From: Norana najaformis
Taxonomy: Eukaryota > Annelida > Clitellata > Crassiclitellata > Hormogastridae
NCBI GenBank assembly: GCA_964023275.1
Contig: OZ029922.1
Span: forward strand, 1,921,034-1,985,033
Direction: 5' to 3'
Length of the DNA: 64,000 nt
The notes beneath the pieces were generated by a model. The model had not been told where the DNA came from, did no database searches, and saw nothing but the letters and a program-made list of their open reading frames with translations. This document shows positions 31,345 to 41,525 of this stretch, in pieces. The stretch's first letter is position 1, and each line of letters starts with the position of its first letter. The translations under genes were made by a program, and so were the position numbers.

Positions 31345-31585
31345 CGAGTGTTGGAACTCACTGAGCAGCTCTATGCACTCTGTCGTCTTTAATGAAATTC
31401 AGGTCTAAACTTAAGACTCGTCTGTTTCAACTTGACTTCTAGTTTCTTTGACCGATCGGATATTGACCATGACTTCTCAGACGGACTGCAACGTTTACTA
31501 CGGTTCCCATTCAATGACCAATATGTTGATTCCTTGAGCAGTTTGATATCGGCGTTAAAGAAGATACTAGAATAGATTAGACAGA
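31345..31585 (+). repeat. LINE 3'-end, family B, longer copy
   Basis: WNSLSSSMHSVVFNE, then (frameshifted) FRSKLKTRLFQL and a stop, then the family B 3' UTR, a weak GGCGTTAAAGAAG core and an AGATTAGACAGAT tail. It abuts the preceding LINE end. Confidence 0.7.
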
Positions 31586-31674
31586 TAGATAGAATAGATT
31601 TAGAGTAAGAGCAGGAGTATGAACAGAGTAGAGTAGAATGAGTATAATAATAGTAGAGTGAGTGAGTGAATAGA

Positions 31675-31790
31675 GTGAGTGAGCGAGCCAGCGAGCCAGC
31701 CAGCCAGCCAGTCAGTCAGTCAGTCAGTCAGTCAGTCAGTCACTCAGTCAGTCAGTCAGTCAGTCAGTCAGTCAATGAGAGAGTCAGTCA
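31675..31790 (+). repeat. (CAGT)n microsatellite
   Basis: CAGC/CAGT tetranucleotide run of about 100 bp. Confidence 0.92.
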
Positions 31791-31841
31791 GTAGACTAGA
31801 GTGATTAGAGTAGAGTAGAGTAGAGCTGAACGAGGACTGAC

Positions 31842-31943
31842 CAGAAAGATGAAGTTGACGACTACAAGGAAGGCCCTGGTGCAGGCCGACGCACATGACG
31901 AGTTGCTGCACCTGTCCCGCAGCCACTGGCACCGGTCACCCAT
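31842..31943 (-). CDS. Candidate first coding exon of a tetraspanin
   Basis: From ATG at 31943 (context AAGATGG, a good Kozak match) 34 codons run to CTG|GTCAGT, a usable splice donor at 31841-31840. The peptide starts MGDRCQWLRD, has several Cys (possible palmitoylation sites) and ends ACTRAFLVVVNFIFL. The hydrophobic F-L-V-V-V-N-F-I-F-L with its central Asn matches the start of transmembrane segment 1 of tetraspanins (family pattern YLLFVFNFIFW). As I recall, many tetraspanin genes have their first coding intron, in phase 0, at just this point, as here. G/C-ending codons dominate, unlike nearby repeats. An in-frame upstream ATG lies at 31979. Later exons would lie at lower coordinates, but none was recognised in the window. 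Tetraspanins are four-pass membrane organisers. Confidence 0.6.
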
Positions 31944-32115
31944 CTTCTGACGCCCGAACCGAGCGCGGCAGCCTCGCATCCAAGCCCCGCCGCGGCTGGA
32001 GCCGGCGCTTCCGCCGCCGCCAACGGCGCCGCCAATGCGAGCCGTGGCGCCGCTGTCCGACCCGTCGTCCGTCTTTCCCAGCGTTCTTTGCAGTGGACCG
32101 CACGTGACGGTCAGT
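31860..32115 (-). promoter_or_regulatory. CpG-rich patch around the tetraspanin-like exon
   Basis: CGCCGC and GGCGCC words are dense from 31960 to 32070, just upstream of the exon on the minus strand. Probable CpG-island-like promoter or 5' UTR. No TATA box is evident. Confidence 0.4.
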
Positions 32116-32154
32116 TGCTGAGGCTGGCCGGTGGTCTCGGGATGCAGATGCTAC

Positions 32155-32600
32155 GAACGATGGACAGCCAAGATTAAGTTTGTTATGGTCAACGACTGGC
32201 TGACCAGTCAAATGTTCAGTCGAGCAGCTGTGGCCAGTTTAGGTCAGTTCACGTTCGCTGCTGATCTGAGACTGACCTACTGACCGATCCTACTGTGGTC
32301 AGCTCACAAGCAGATGAAAGATGATGTTCGTTTAAGCTAACCACCTAACTGACAAAGTTGTGACCAGCTTAGAAGCAGACGAAAGAAAACGTTCTTTCAC
32401 GTGGTCAACAACTGACTGACCATCTAACTGTGGTCAGCTTAGAAGCAGACGGACAATAAGGTTCGTTCACGTGTTCAAGAACTGACTGACTGACCATCTA
32501 AGTCGTGGTCAGCTTAGAAGCAGACGAAGGATAGATAAGGTTCGTTCACGTGGTCAACAATTGGCCGCCGACTGTCCGAGTAAACTGTGGAAACAGATGC
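32155..32600 (+). repeat. About 70-bp degenerate tandem repeat, 5-6 copies
   Basis: Units contain GTGGTCAGCTTAGAAGCAGA, a GTTCGTTCACGTGGTCAA-like stretch and ACTGACTGACCATCTAA. The three at about 32355-32560 are clearest; earlier ones are more decayed. Confidence 0.8.
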
Positions 32601-32945
32601 GCTGCTGGTTAACCACTGACCAATCGACTGGTCAAGCGAGCTGTGGTCAGTTTAGGAACAGAGTCATCAGACGAAGAAGCGGCCAGTCTCGTGTCCAGAG
32701 CCTGCGACGGATGGACGGGCGGTCGAACGAACGGACGGATGGACGCTCCGTTATGGCGAATAGCTCACTGACCGAACAGTTCATATTAGCAGCACTATGA
32801 CAAGGATCAGCAGCAGCAGCATCACCAGCATCAGCAGCAGCAGCAGCAGCAGCCCATCCACAAAGCCTCTGCCTCCTCAGTGCAAGCGTACGCCGGCAGT
32901 CGGTGCTACGCATGCTCCGCTGTCTTTCGTCCGTTCAACTGTCTG
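32601..32945. other. No gene recognised; (CAG)n
   Basis: (CAG)n/(CAT) at about 32803-32853 gives Ser- or Ala-rich frames. The rest is unique. Confidence 0.5.
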
Positions 32946-33155
32946 TCCGCTTATACGTGTGCGTACGTCTATCTGTTTCTGTCTGTGTGTTTGTCTGTCC
33001 CTGTCTCTCTGTCTGTATATCTGTCTCTGTCTGTCTGTCTCTGTTTCCGTATGTCTGTCCCTGTCTATCTCTCTGTGTGTGTGTCTCTCTCTGTTTGTTG
33101 TCTGTCTGTCTATCTGTCTGTGTGTGTCTGTCTGCCTGTCTGTCTGTCTCTCAAT
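32946..33155 (+). repeat. (TCTG)n-rich microsatellite
   Basis: CTGTCTGT and CTCTGTCTG words for about 200 bp. Confidence 0.9.
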
Positions 33156-33249
33156 GGCGCGGCCATATACAGAATACTCTATGAGCCGACGTAGGAGGAG
33201 GATGTCCATGCAACCAGATGTGTACATAAAGACAGACTGCGTCAACTAC

Positions 33250-33487
33250 TCTGCTGCAATACATACATATATATACACAAAAAAACACACACACAGACAT
33301 GCATATATATATACAAACTCTCATATATATATTCGCATATAGTCATAACATAGTCGCATAAAAAGTATACATTGTCGTAAAGCGCGGGATATAGAGTTGT
33401 ATTTTATATAAATCTCTGTGTATATAGTCGTATATACTCTTACGCACAGTCGCATATATTTATACATACTCATTAATATCTACATAT
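33250..33487 (+). repeat. (TA)/(ACAT)-rich low complexity
   Basis: TATATA, CATACA and ATAGTCGCATATA words. Confidence 0.6.
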
Positions 33488-35125
33488 CATCATCATCAAC
33501 AACCGTGGGCTCAATGCCCGTAGGTGTCCGATGCCCGTTTCACAATGTGTCTCCACTCGATTCTGTTTTGAGCCGCATGTCCCAGTCTCTGCAAGTCCGC
33601 GCCACACCACTCCTCAATGTCATCCACCCACTCTCGATGTGGTCTGCCTCTCTTGTTCTTACCTTCCATAATTCCAAACATCAGAGTCTTAATATTTCTG
33701 TCATCCTTCATTCTACAGATATGTCCAAACAATCCAAGTTTTCGCTGAATAACCTTCTGCAGTAGATTCTCGGTTATAGCCACTCTTTCGTAAACCTCTT
33801 CATTCCTAATCTTCTGAGTCCATCCGATCCTTAGGATTTTTCTGTAACATTTTCTCTCAAATGCCAAGACTCTCCGTCGTGAGTCTTTTGTCACGACCCA
33901 TGTCTCACATCCATACATCATGGTGCTAAATACACATGTCTTTAATACCTCCAGTTTTGTTTTCATGCTGATTGCTCTGCTCTTCCAAGTTTTATCCATT
34001 GCTTTCAACACTGCTATTCCCCTCGCTATTCGTATCTTTATTTCACTTTTGCAATCTAGGTCATATGTCATATTACTTCCAAGATAAGTGAACCTCTCTA
34101 CATTCTCCAGCTGCATTCTTTCAACCACTATCTGCTGGGTGATGTTTTTGTCGCCAAATACCATTGTTTTTGTCTTATCAAAGTTCATGTACAGTCCATA
34201 TTTCTTTGCTTCTTCATTCAGCATTCGTGTTGTGCACTCCAGCTCTGTAGGTCCCTCCTCCAATATGTCCACATCATCTGCAAAACGTAAATTGTTTATG
34301 CATATTCCCTGAACTGATATTCCTTTGCTCTTGACCTTGTCCATTGCTCTTTCCAAATCTGTTATAAACACCATGGGCGATATTGGATCGCCCTGTCTCA
34401 TACCCCTGTTGGTTCTAAACCACGGTCCCAACTTGCCACATGTCCTGACCGCCGCTTGTGAAGTACCATTTATGTCTCGTAACAATTGAATCAGTTTGTT
34501 GTCAACCCCATACGATTGTAGAACGGCCCATGTCACGTTCTGGTCTACACTGTCAAATGCCTTCTTAAAGTCTACAAAACAGTTGTATACCTTTTTATTC
34601 TTTCGCCTTGCTTTTTCTGCTATTAGTCTTAAAGCCAAGATTTGTTGTATCGTGCTTCTATCCTTCCGAAATCCCGCCTGCTCATCCGTCAAGTATTCCT
34701 CCATCTGGCTCCTTAATCTTTCCGCCAATACCATCATCAGCACCTTGCCCAGGTGGCTTATCAGCGCAATGGTGCGGTAGTTGTTACATTCCAATGGACT
34801 TCCCTTTTTGTAGATTGTTACCAATATCGACTTCTTCCACTCTTCCGGTGCTTGTCCTTGCTCCCATGCCATGTTACATAACCTGTGGATTTCACCCAAC
34901 AGAAGATCTCCTCCATGCTTGATCATTTCTCCCGTGATGTTGTCTCTACCAGGGCTTTTATTGTTTTTTAACCTTGTTATCGCTTTTTGAACTTCCTCTA
35001 ACAATATGTCTGTGTTTGTTTCCGTCGTCGGAGGGGAGATAGCCTTTAGTTCTTTTATTACCTCTCTAGTAAGATCTTGATTTGGCTGTTCGCTATATAA
35101 TTCACTGCAATATTCACTGCAATAT
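33488..35125 (-). mobile_element. 5'-truncated RTE-like LINE with intact RT core (family R)
   Basis: One reverse-strand frame (stop at 33511-33513) runs unbroken for about 535 LINE residues. Counting from its farthest upstream possible start at 35307: KNNKSPGRDNITGEMI (115-130), NYRTIALISHLGKV, EQAGFRKDRSTI (209-220), catalytic DFKKAFD (246-252), RQGDPISP (304-311), FADD (342-345), YGCETW (465-470), a GHICRM block (528-533) and RGRPHREW. The fold's three Asp residues are present. The endonuclease is absent: homology starts near SELYSEQ, just inside a (TA)n(GA)n repeat. The 3' end is CGGGCATTGAGCCCACGG plus (ATG)n. It cannot move alone without an endonuclease, but its RT is not visibly broken. 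Clade assignment is from memory (RTE/Proto-like). Confidence 0.88.
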
Positions 35126-35153
35126 ATATCGTCGTTTATATACGACTGTAGTT

Positions 35154-35172
35154 TTATATATATATATATTAT

Positions 35173-35267
<95 letters not shown>
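35154..35267 (+). repeat. (TA)n then (GA)n compound microsatellite
   Basis: (TA)n at about 35154-35241 and (GA)14 at 35242-35267, at the 5' truncation point of the LINE. Both stay in frame with the RT, adding a spurious Ile/Tyr and Ser/Leu leader. Confidence 0.93.
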
Positions 35268-35654
35268 TACTGTTAGCCTCGTTGTGTATTGATATGACAG
35301 GATTCAATGCGATTTGTTCTCTAGTAACAGGACAAAGTTGTCAATGGGAAACAGGCTTCGCTCCCTTTCGATCTTGTTCCTTTTCTTGACCCTTTCCATC
35401 GACCTCATTCTTTTCTTCCGGTTTCTTCTTCGCCTCCTCCCTCTACGTCCCACTTCCACTTCCTGTCTAAATGTAATAGTGTTAATGACAATTTCTATGG
35501 CATATGTTAGCAGACAATGTCAGTCGTCAGCTCATGGATACAAAGACTTAAGCAATATTAGAGAGAAACTCAGTTGTTTTTTAAAGGTTGAAAAGGACAA
35601 AATAAGAAACAACAAGAAAAGACAAGATAGGAAAAAGTAGGATAAGATAGGATG
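35268..35654. other. No gene recognised
   Basis: Mixed sequence ending in AAGACAAGATAGG-type words. Confidence 0.4.
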
Positions 35655-35659
35655 GGAGT

Positions 35660-35865
35660 CTTCCATTATATAAGTAGCTATAGTCTAGCGGTTAGCGTGG
35701 TTGACTGTTAACCCAGAGTCTTTGGGTTCAAATGTCAGCCAGGACAAAAAATGTTTCAAGATTTTTGCTCCACTTGTGAACCCAAGTTTAAAATGAGTGC
35801 GACAACCGCATACTGACAGTGTGAGAATCGGACGGCAGTGACAGAACTGCCGATCCGCCTTCATA
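35660..35865 (+). mobile_element. tRNA-Asn-like SINE, family D
   Basis: A box TAGTCTAGCGGTTA and B box GGGTTCAAAT (about 35727), with an anticodon-like loop CTGTTAA (GTT, Asn) between them. A body shared with 20600-20760 follows (AATGTTTCAAGATTTTTG). A tRNA gene proper is excluded because no acceptor-stem closure is seen and the body continues. Confidence 0.7.
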
Positions 35866-35904
35866 GTCCGAGGCTATGAAAATGAAGTTCTACAGCCTTA
35901 GGGA

Positions 35905-36430
35905 CTTCTTTTCTCCTCCTCCTCCTCCTCCTCCTCCTCCTCCTCCATCTTCATCTTCTCCTCCGTCTTTATCTCTTTTTCCATCGCCTTTTCCATCTTC
36001 ATTATCTCTATCATCTCCATCATCTCCTCCTGCTTCATCTTCAGTACAACAAGAGGACTTCTTTTCCTACTCCTCCTCTTCCTTCGTCTTTTTTCTTCTT
36101 CTTCTTCTTATTATTATTATTGTTGTTGTTGTTATTCTTCTTCTTATTATTCTTATTCATCTTGCCCTCTGTCATTATTGGCTTCTTCTAATTCTAAACT
36201 TAATCCTCTCGTCCCCCTTATCATTTCCTCTGTCTCCCTTCCTTTTCCTCCGTTCCCTATTTTATTTTTCTTCCGCTCCCTCTTCCTCCTCTTTCTCCTC
36301 CTCCTCTTCTTCTTCTTCCTCCTCTCCCTCTTTCCCTTCTTCCTCTACTTCCTCCTCATCCCTCTCACTCTTTCTCCTCCCCTTCTCCTATTCTTCCTAC
36401 TTTCCCTCTTCCCCTTATTCCTCCTCTTCC
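35905..36430 (+). repeat. (CTC/CTT)n pyrimidine low complexity
   Basis: (CTC)n at 35914-35945, then pyrimidine-rich words with (ATT/GTT) near 36110-36135. Confidence 0.8.
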
Positions 36431-36800
36431 CTCTGCCGCTGACTGACGGTCTACGGTCGCGGCCTCTCATCGAAGCGTTCATTTCCCGCCAGCACCTGCT
36501 TCCCACCGGTCGCCTTTCCCGCGCCAGCAGTCCCCCTCTAGCGACGACTCGAGTGACGACGACGGTTGCCGTTGACAACGGTTGCCATCGACGCCAAACG
36601 CATCTGTTCCAATCCGCCGCTGGAAGAGCGACGCTAATGAATTGCTCGCGTGCTGTCGTCTGCTCGTCTCCATGGCAACTGACGACTGCATTCCATGTGG
36701 TCGAGACGTCGCCGCCTCTCGTTCCCATGGAAACGACCAGCTACCGGAAGTTGACGCTAACGGAAATAAGGCCAAAGGGTGGGAGTGATAGAAGGACAGA
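36431..36800. promoter_or_regulatory. CpG-rich patch with three X-box-like (RFX) sites
   Basis: Sites: GTTGCCGTTGACAAC (36565-36579), GTCTCCATGGCAAC (36666-36679, reverse GTTGCCATGGAGAC) and GTTCCCATGGAAAC (36721-36734). They fit the RFX consensus GTNRCC-N(0-3)-RGYAAC with no or one or two mismatches. Surroundings are unique and CpG-rich. Candidate promoter or enhancer; no coding exon recognised alongside. Confidence 0.45.
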
Positions 36801-37320
36801 CAAAGGGAGAACAACGTATGAAGGGGTGGTGGCTAAACTTGATGGAATGAAGGAAGGAGGGGCGCAGATGGAACGGAGGGAACTTGTAGAAAGGCAGAGA
36901 AGTTGTAGGGAAGTTTGGGCGGGAGGGTAAACTATCTCCATGACGATCTGTTGATGGCCTTTGAGAAATTTCAGCTTTGGAAGAAACCAGCGACGATGAT
37001 GTTCTCGTTCTTCTGCGACGCGGATGCGGCAGCAGAGCAATTACTCTGAAGCAGTATCTAATGGATCAGACGCTCCATCCAGATGACGCCCGTCATCCTC
37101 CGCAACCGAATGGCACCGCTACATCACGACACACGCGCCATCTCGTGCCACTAGCAGGAGGAGTTCGACGGCAGCACGACTGAAGCGCAGCTCAAGACGA
37201 CTTGGTGCCAGTTAGCCCGTCCCCACGCACGCTCTTCACGCTAATGTCTAGAAACAGCTCGCACTATTGTAGACACTCATACGTCAATTGTCTGCTGACA
37301 TTTTCGACATCTCTTTTAAG
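36801..37320. other. No gene recognised
   Basis: Unique, moderately GC-rich sequence. Confidence 0.35.
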
Positions 37321-37323
37321 TAG

Positions 37324-37611
37324 ATGGGTCTCCAAATAAGCAGGTCTTATATAAGCCGCCTTAAATCAGGCATTTTTCCAAAGCAAAGGCAGAAAAAGAA
37401 GAAGCGAAAAGATATAGGAGGCATCACAGTGGAGAACTATAAAGACATCAACGGTCATCGCTGCCGTATGATGTCGGCCAAGCTTGGAATTCCTTCCTAT
37501 AGGCTTTCTAATTTTTATTACATCTTTCCCGGAAACAGCAAACACTACGTAACGAAAACGCTCTTAGGCATCTACTTTCAGGCTATAAAGCACAGTTACT
37601 GCGACATATAG
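37324..37611 (+). other. Short open frame, unrecognised; repeat-like motif
   Basis: A 95-codon frame with a Lys/Arg cluster (QRQKKKKRKD). I do not recognise the protein. A 35-base stretch at 37442-37476 matches 62065-62099 at about 80 percent, which suggests a dispersed element and not a gene. Confidence 0.25.
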
Positions 37612-38300
37612 CGTCGTCTAGAGATTCTCACAAACCACTATGCACATATTCAGACATTTTGATGAATACAACGATATATTATTATGGCCTTTAAAGTATT
37701 TAGACAAACTGTGTCCTACAGCACCTTTAAGAAAGTCTGAAATGGCGCTATACAAATAGGAAATACATAAATACATATATGATTGCAATCATAGATACAT
37801 TACTGTGGTCTTTCGAAGTAATCAGACAAAATTCTCGTGTCGATGAATGGGTTTTTAAGAACAAACAGTTCAGGTCACAGTAGTGTCTGCTCTGAACAGA
37901 CATGAGGCTTTAAAAGCACGCACATGTGACGTCCATCCTTATGCACGCGAGTCCATCGCAGTTTGTAAGCTGACCTGACCACGTTGACGACCGAGCCGCA
38001 AGACAAGCCGTGCCAAACGCAGCTTCAGCAACCGCTGTGCATCATCCCATCCATATGCGCAGCATCCGGATGGGAATCTGATGTTGCACGCCATTTACAC
38101 GTCCATCATCTCCCATCCGGTGGTGGCTGACTAGTGCTGCGTCTGACTTTGAACCCTGCTTCTGTTCTTCGAGGCTCGAGAGGTATGATTGCTGTTGTAG
38201 TGCCTGTGCTTCAGCCGAAATGTTACTTAAGCCTCAGGACACCTCTCGGAGGACTGATGGCGAAAAAGCCGTGTAGTAACTATCCTACCTTACCTCATCT
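37612..38300. other. No gene recognised
   Basis: GGCGCTATACAAATAGG near 37744 is an isolated LINE/SINE-type 3' core. Two short CATCCGGATGG / CCATCCGG words near 38062 and 38116 are weakly inverted. Confidence 0.4.
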
Positions 38301-38440
38301 TTCTTTGCCTTTAAATTATCTTAGATTACCCTACCATTACCCCACCTCACCTTTACCTTAGTTTACCTTACCTTTACCTTTCCATTACCTTATCTTAACT
38401 TTGTCTTACATTATCTTACCTTATCTTACTTTACCTTGCC
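38301..38440 (+). repeat. Degenerate (TTACC)n repeat
   Basis: CTTACC, TTTACC and ATTACC pentamers/hexamers. Confidence 0.7.
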
Positions 38441-38550
38441 TCTTCTACCAACACGGCAATCAGTCTTATCTTTAGACTACCTGATTAATCTGCACACCTG
38501 TCTGCGGTTTTGCAAAAATGTATCTGCACATATATCAAGACATGTGACGG

Positions 38551-38632
38551 AGCCTCCATCGATTAATGCCTCGAACATTATGATTACGGCGCTATTGAAG
38601 TCATTTGATTTGATTAGATTAGCCGTTCTTTT
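38551..38632 (+). repeat. LINE 3'-end, family B
   Basis: CCATCGATTAATGCC, the GGCGCTATTGAAGTC core and a TTTGATTAGATTAG tail. Confidence 0.65.
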
Positions 38633-38734
38633 ATAAGCTGCATATTTGTTGCTATTAATGAGCCCATCCCTTCCACTTTCATTACAATTGATGATGTCAT
38701 TTTTCTTCCCGCATACTTCTTTCCTTCTGCCCTC

Positions 38735-39045
38735 GGCACTTTTCTCGGTCTCTCTCTGTGTCTGTCTCTATATGTCTGTCTCTCTGGGTCTGTTTCTAGG
38801 TGTCTGTCTCAGTATCTTTCTCTCTTCTATCTATCTGTCTATATGCCTATCTCTATATCTATACTTATACCCATCTCTATACCTAACTTTATACCTATTC
38901 CGAACTCTATAGCAATCTATCTCCCAATTTCAGCACATATATCCATACCTCTCTCGATACCTATCTTAATATCTATCTCCATCCCTCTCCCTCTCCCTGT
39001 CCCTACCTCTACGTCTACCTCTACCTCACTCTCTGTATTTGCTTG
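38735..39045 (+). repeat. TCTG/TATC/CCTATCTC low-complexity tract
   Basis: Changes from TCTG words to CTATCTCTATACC words. Confidence 0.8.
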
Positions 39046-39535
39046 TTCTCTATTCCGTCCAAGTGTCTAAGCAATAGTACATTTTTCTGAACCGATGTTC
39101 AGTTAAGTTGCTCGTGCAACGGATGTCATAGCAATTGCACCTGAAACGATGACGGCGCCTAAATGTCTGAGACAACAGCAGAAAAACAGATGCAATGTAA
39201 ATCAAAGGCAAAACGAGGAAGAGAGAAGGCGAAGGAGAAGGAAAAGGAGGAGGAGGAGAAGGCAAGGAGTATTAGTCACCGTCATCGGCGGCAGAGGGCC
39301 TCGTTTGATGCGCCTTTCTGGTCGGTTATTACCGGAAATTATCGGGAAATCTCGTTCTGAATCTCGCGATTTCTCATGCGCCGCTAATGTCGTTCGATTC
39401 CTTCAAATAATGAACACTGTGTACGCTGCCAGACCTCCTGCCAAGCTAGTCTAATCTTATGTTAATCTAATCAAAATCAAATCTAATATGGAAGGTATTG
39501 AAGTTAAATTCAAATAATGAATACTGTGTTAAGCA
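39046..39535. other. No gene recognised; purine run
   Basis: GAAGGAGAAGGAAAAGGAGG at about 39227-39265; otherwise unique. Confidence 0.4.
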
Positions 39536-39539
39536 TCTC

Positions 39540-39660
39540 AGCCAGACATCATGTTAATCTAATCCTAATCTAATCTGAGAGCTTCTATAGCGCAGTTATC
39601 GTGATGCACAAGGCATCAATCGATGTTCGCTTCAAAGCAAGCACTGCATTCAAACATTCA
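39540..39660 (-). repeat. LINE 3'-end, family B
   Basis: TAATCTAATCTGAGAGCTTC tail side, TATAGCGCAGTTATCGTGAT, then CATCAATCGATGTTCGCTTC. Confidence 0.65.
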
Positions 39661-39848
39661 AAACAAGGATTCCAAAATCACAAAACTGGACAGAACCAAC
39701 ATACATGTAGATTCGCGGGTCCCAGAAGACTAGAAGACATTTTTAGGGGCTACGGTGCAATCGATGCTATGATGTATTGTAGCGAATTTGCTCAAAGTGA
39801 AACGTAATGTACTGCATTTATACTGGCATCATCGAGAACCATGGTAAC

Positions 39849-39975
39849 TGTAACTTTGTAATTGTAATTTGAGATTTATAAAGCGCCTCTTAGAGGATAA
39901 ACTCAGCAGAGGCGCTTCCCACCCGAACAGGTAGAATCACTGTTAAACAGTACAGTGTTCAGACGCCTGGTCCTC
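39849..39975 (-). repeat. LINE 3'-end, family G
   Basis: The reverse strand matches the last about 120 bp of the LINE at 10680-11290, including AACAGTGATT, TTTATCCTCTAAGAGGCGCT and the TTACAATTACAA tail. Confidence 0.8.
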
Positions 39976-40189
39976 GAAGTCGATGTGTGGATTGTTCATA
40001 GATTTATCGACTGAAGCGCATACACGACCGAGTTATCGTTCGAAAAGTGCACAAATCCGTTTTACAGTTATATCACAAACCTTCGAAATCCCAGTTTCAA
40101 ACAGCGCACCAGGTTTCGAACTCTTTGCCCAGGGATGGAATGCCGCTTGAACACCGGTCAGAAACCGAAATATTTACTAGTATACTACA

Positions 40190-40249
40190 TGGTGATGATG
40201 ATGATGATGATGATGATGGTAGTGGTAGTGATGATGATGATGGTAGTGG

Positions 40250-40283
<34 letters not shown>

Positions 40284-40292
40284 GGTGATGTA
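40190..40292 (+). repeat. (GAT)n/(GGT)n triplet repeat
   Basis: ATGATGATGATG and GGTGGTGGTGG runs. Confidence 0.92.
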
Positions 40293-40392
40293 ACTGATTT
40301 CTATTCAGGTGGTCAAGCGTGTTTAGTTTTAAAACAATTGAATTTCTATTTATTAATAACTCATAGCATTGCTGAAAACTGATACTGTATAC

Positions 40393-40468
<76 letters not shown>
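40393..40468 (+). repeat. (TA)n microsatellite, about 76 bp
   Basis: Uninterrupted TA dinucleotides. Confidence 0.97.
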
Positions 40469-40473
<5 letters not shown>

Positions 40474-40595
40474 CCAAAGAAGTAGTTCCCTACTCACGAT
40501 GCTGTACAAATTGTAATTACAATTACAATTACAGCCCAGTCAAAGGATCTTTCAGTCTCGGAACCACGCTTACTACCCGTTTCTGCGGACCTTCT

Positions 40596-40675
40596 ACATC
40601 GTAATCGTAAACTCGAGATTTCTACAGCGCCCAACGAAAGCTAAGTCGTGGGAACTAGCTTATTCACAAAGGCGT
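40596..40675 (-). repeat. LINE 3'-end, family A, short copy
   Basis: ATCGTAATCGTAAACTCGAG tail, CAGCGCCCAACGAAAGC core, TATTCACAAAGGCG end. A (TTACAA)n tract sits just left at 40510-40540. Confidence 0.72.
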
Positions 40676-41210
40676 GCAAAAAAGCAAGCGTGTTAACCTT
40701 TAAGCTTCTGAAGAACTTTTACAGAGTTGTGTAAGTAAGAGTGTTACCTTGACCGTTTACGTTTTAATGTAACTATATTTCCTTCCTCACCTCCTCGTTT
40801 TCCCTTTCCTTCTTCCTTCACTGTCGTTTTTCTTTGGTTTTTTCTTTTCGTCTGTTCCTCCTCTGTTGTCTCCAAGAAGTTCAGCGCCGTCATCGTTTCA
40901 GAAATAAGCGCTACGATATCCGCTGAGCGAGCAACAGGAGTCGACATCTGTTTAGAAAACGTATCAGCATAAAGGCACTTGGATGGACTTTGGAACATAC
41001 AAAGACATGGATAGGAAAATAGGCACACAGCCAAGCAGCAGGAGACAAAATTGTATAATGTGATTGTGTTGAGTGGCGAACGATTTAACAAAATAGGAAG
41101 GATGACAAAAGGAAAGCCAATTAATTATTGTTGGAATTAATTAAGTGAAATTATGATTTACACGATTTGATCGATCCTGCAGTCAGTGGATAATATAATA
41201 AATAGATGAA
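40676..41210. other. No gene recognised
   Basis: C/T-rich at 40770-40870, unique otherwise. Confidence 0.4.
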
Positions 41211-41525
41211 TGAATCATAAGATCAAACAATCAACCAATCAATTAAACAATTCCTCAACCATTCAGTCAAACATTCAAATAAACGACCATTACATCATAA
41301 CGTCAACCAATTACCATATCCATCAATTAGTTATTCAAACCACTAACCAGTCAACCAATCAGTAACCAGTAAATCACCCAACACACCAACCAATCAGTCA
41401 ACCTACCAGTCAATCAATCAGTCAATCCTTTAATGATTCAATCAGTCAACCAATCAACCAATAAATTAGTCAATCAATCAACCAATATTATGTCAATCAG
41501 TCAACCAACCCACGTAGCACCTAGC
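41211..41525 (+). repeat. Degenerate (CAATCAAC)n repeat
   Basis: AACCAATCAATCAGTCAA-type words for about 300 bp. Confidence 0.8.

Noticed and set aside
34088..34922. Plus-strand frames of 74-104 codons
   Set aside because: Antisense shadows of the intact RT frame of the family R LINE.
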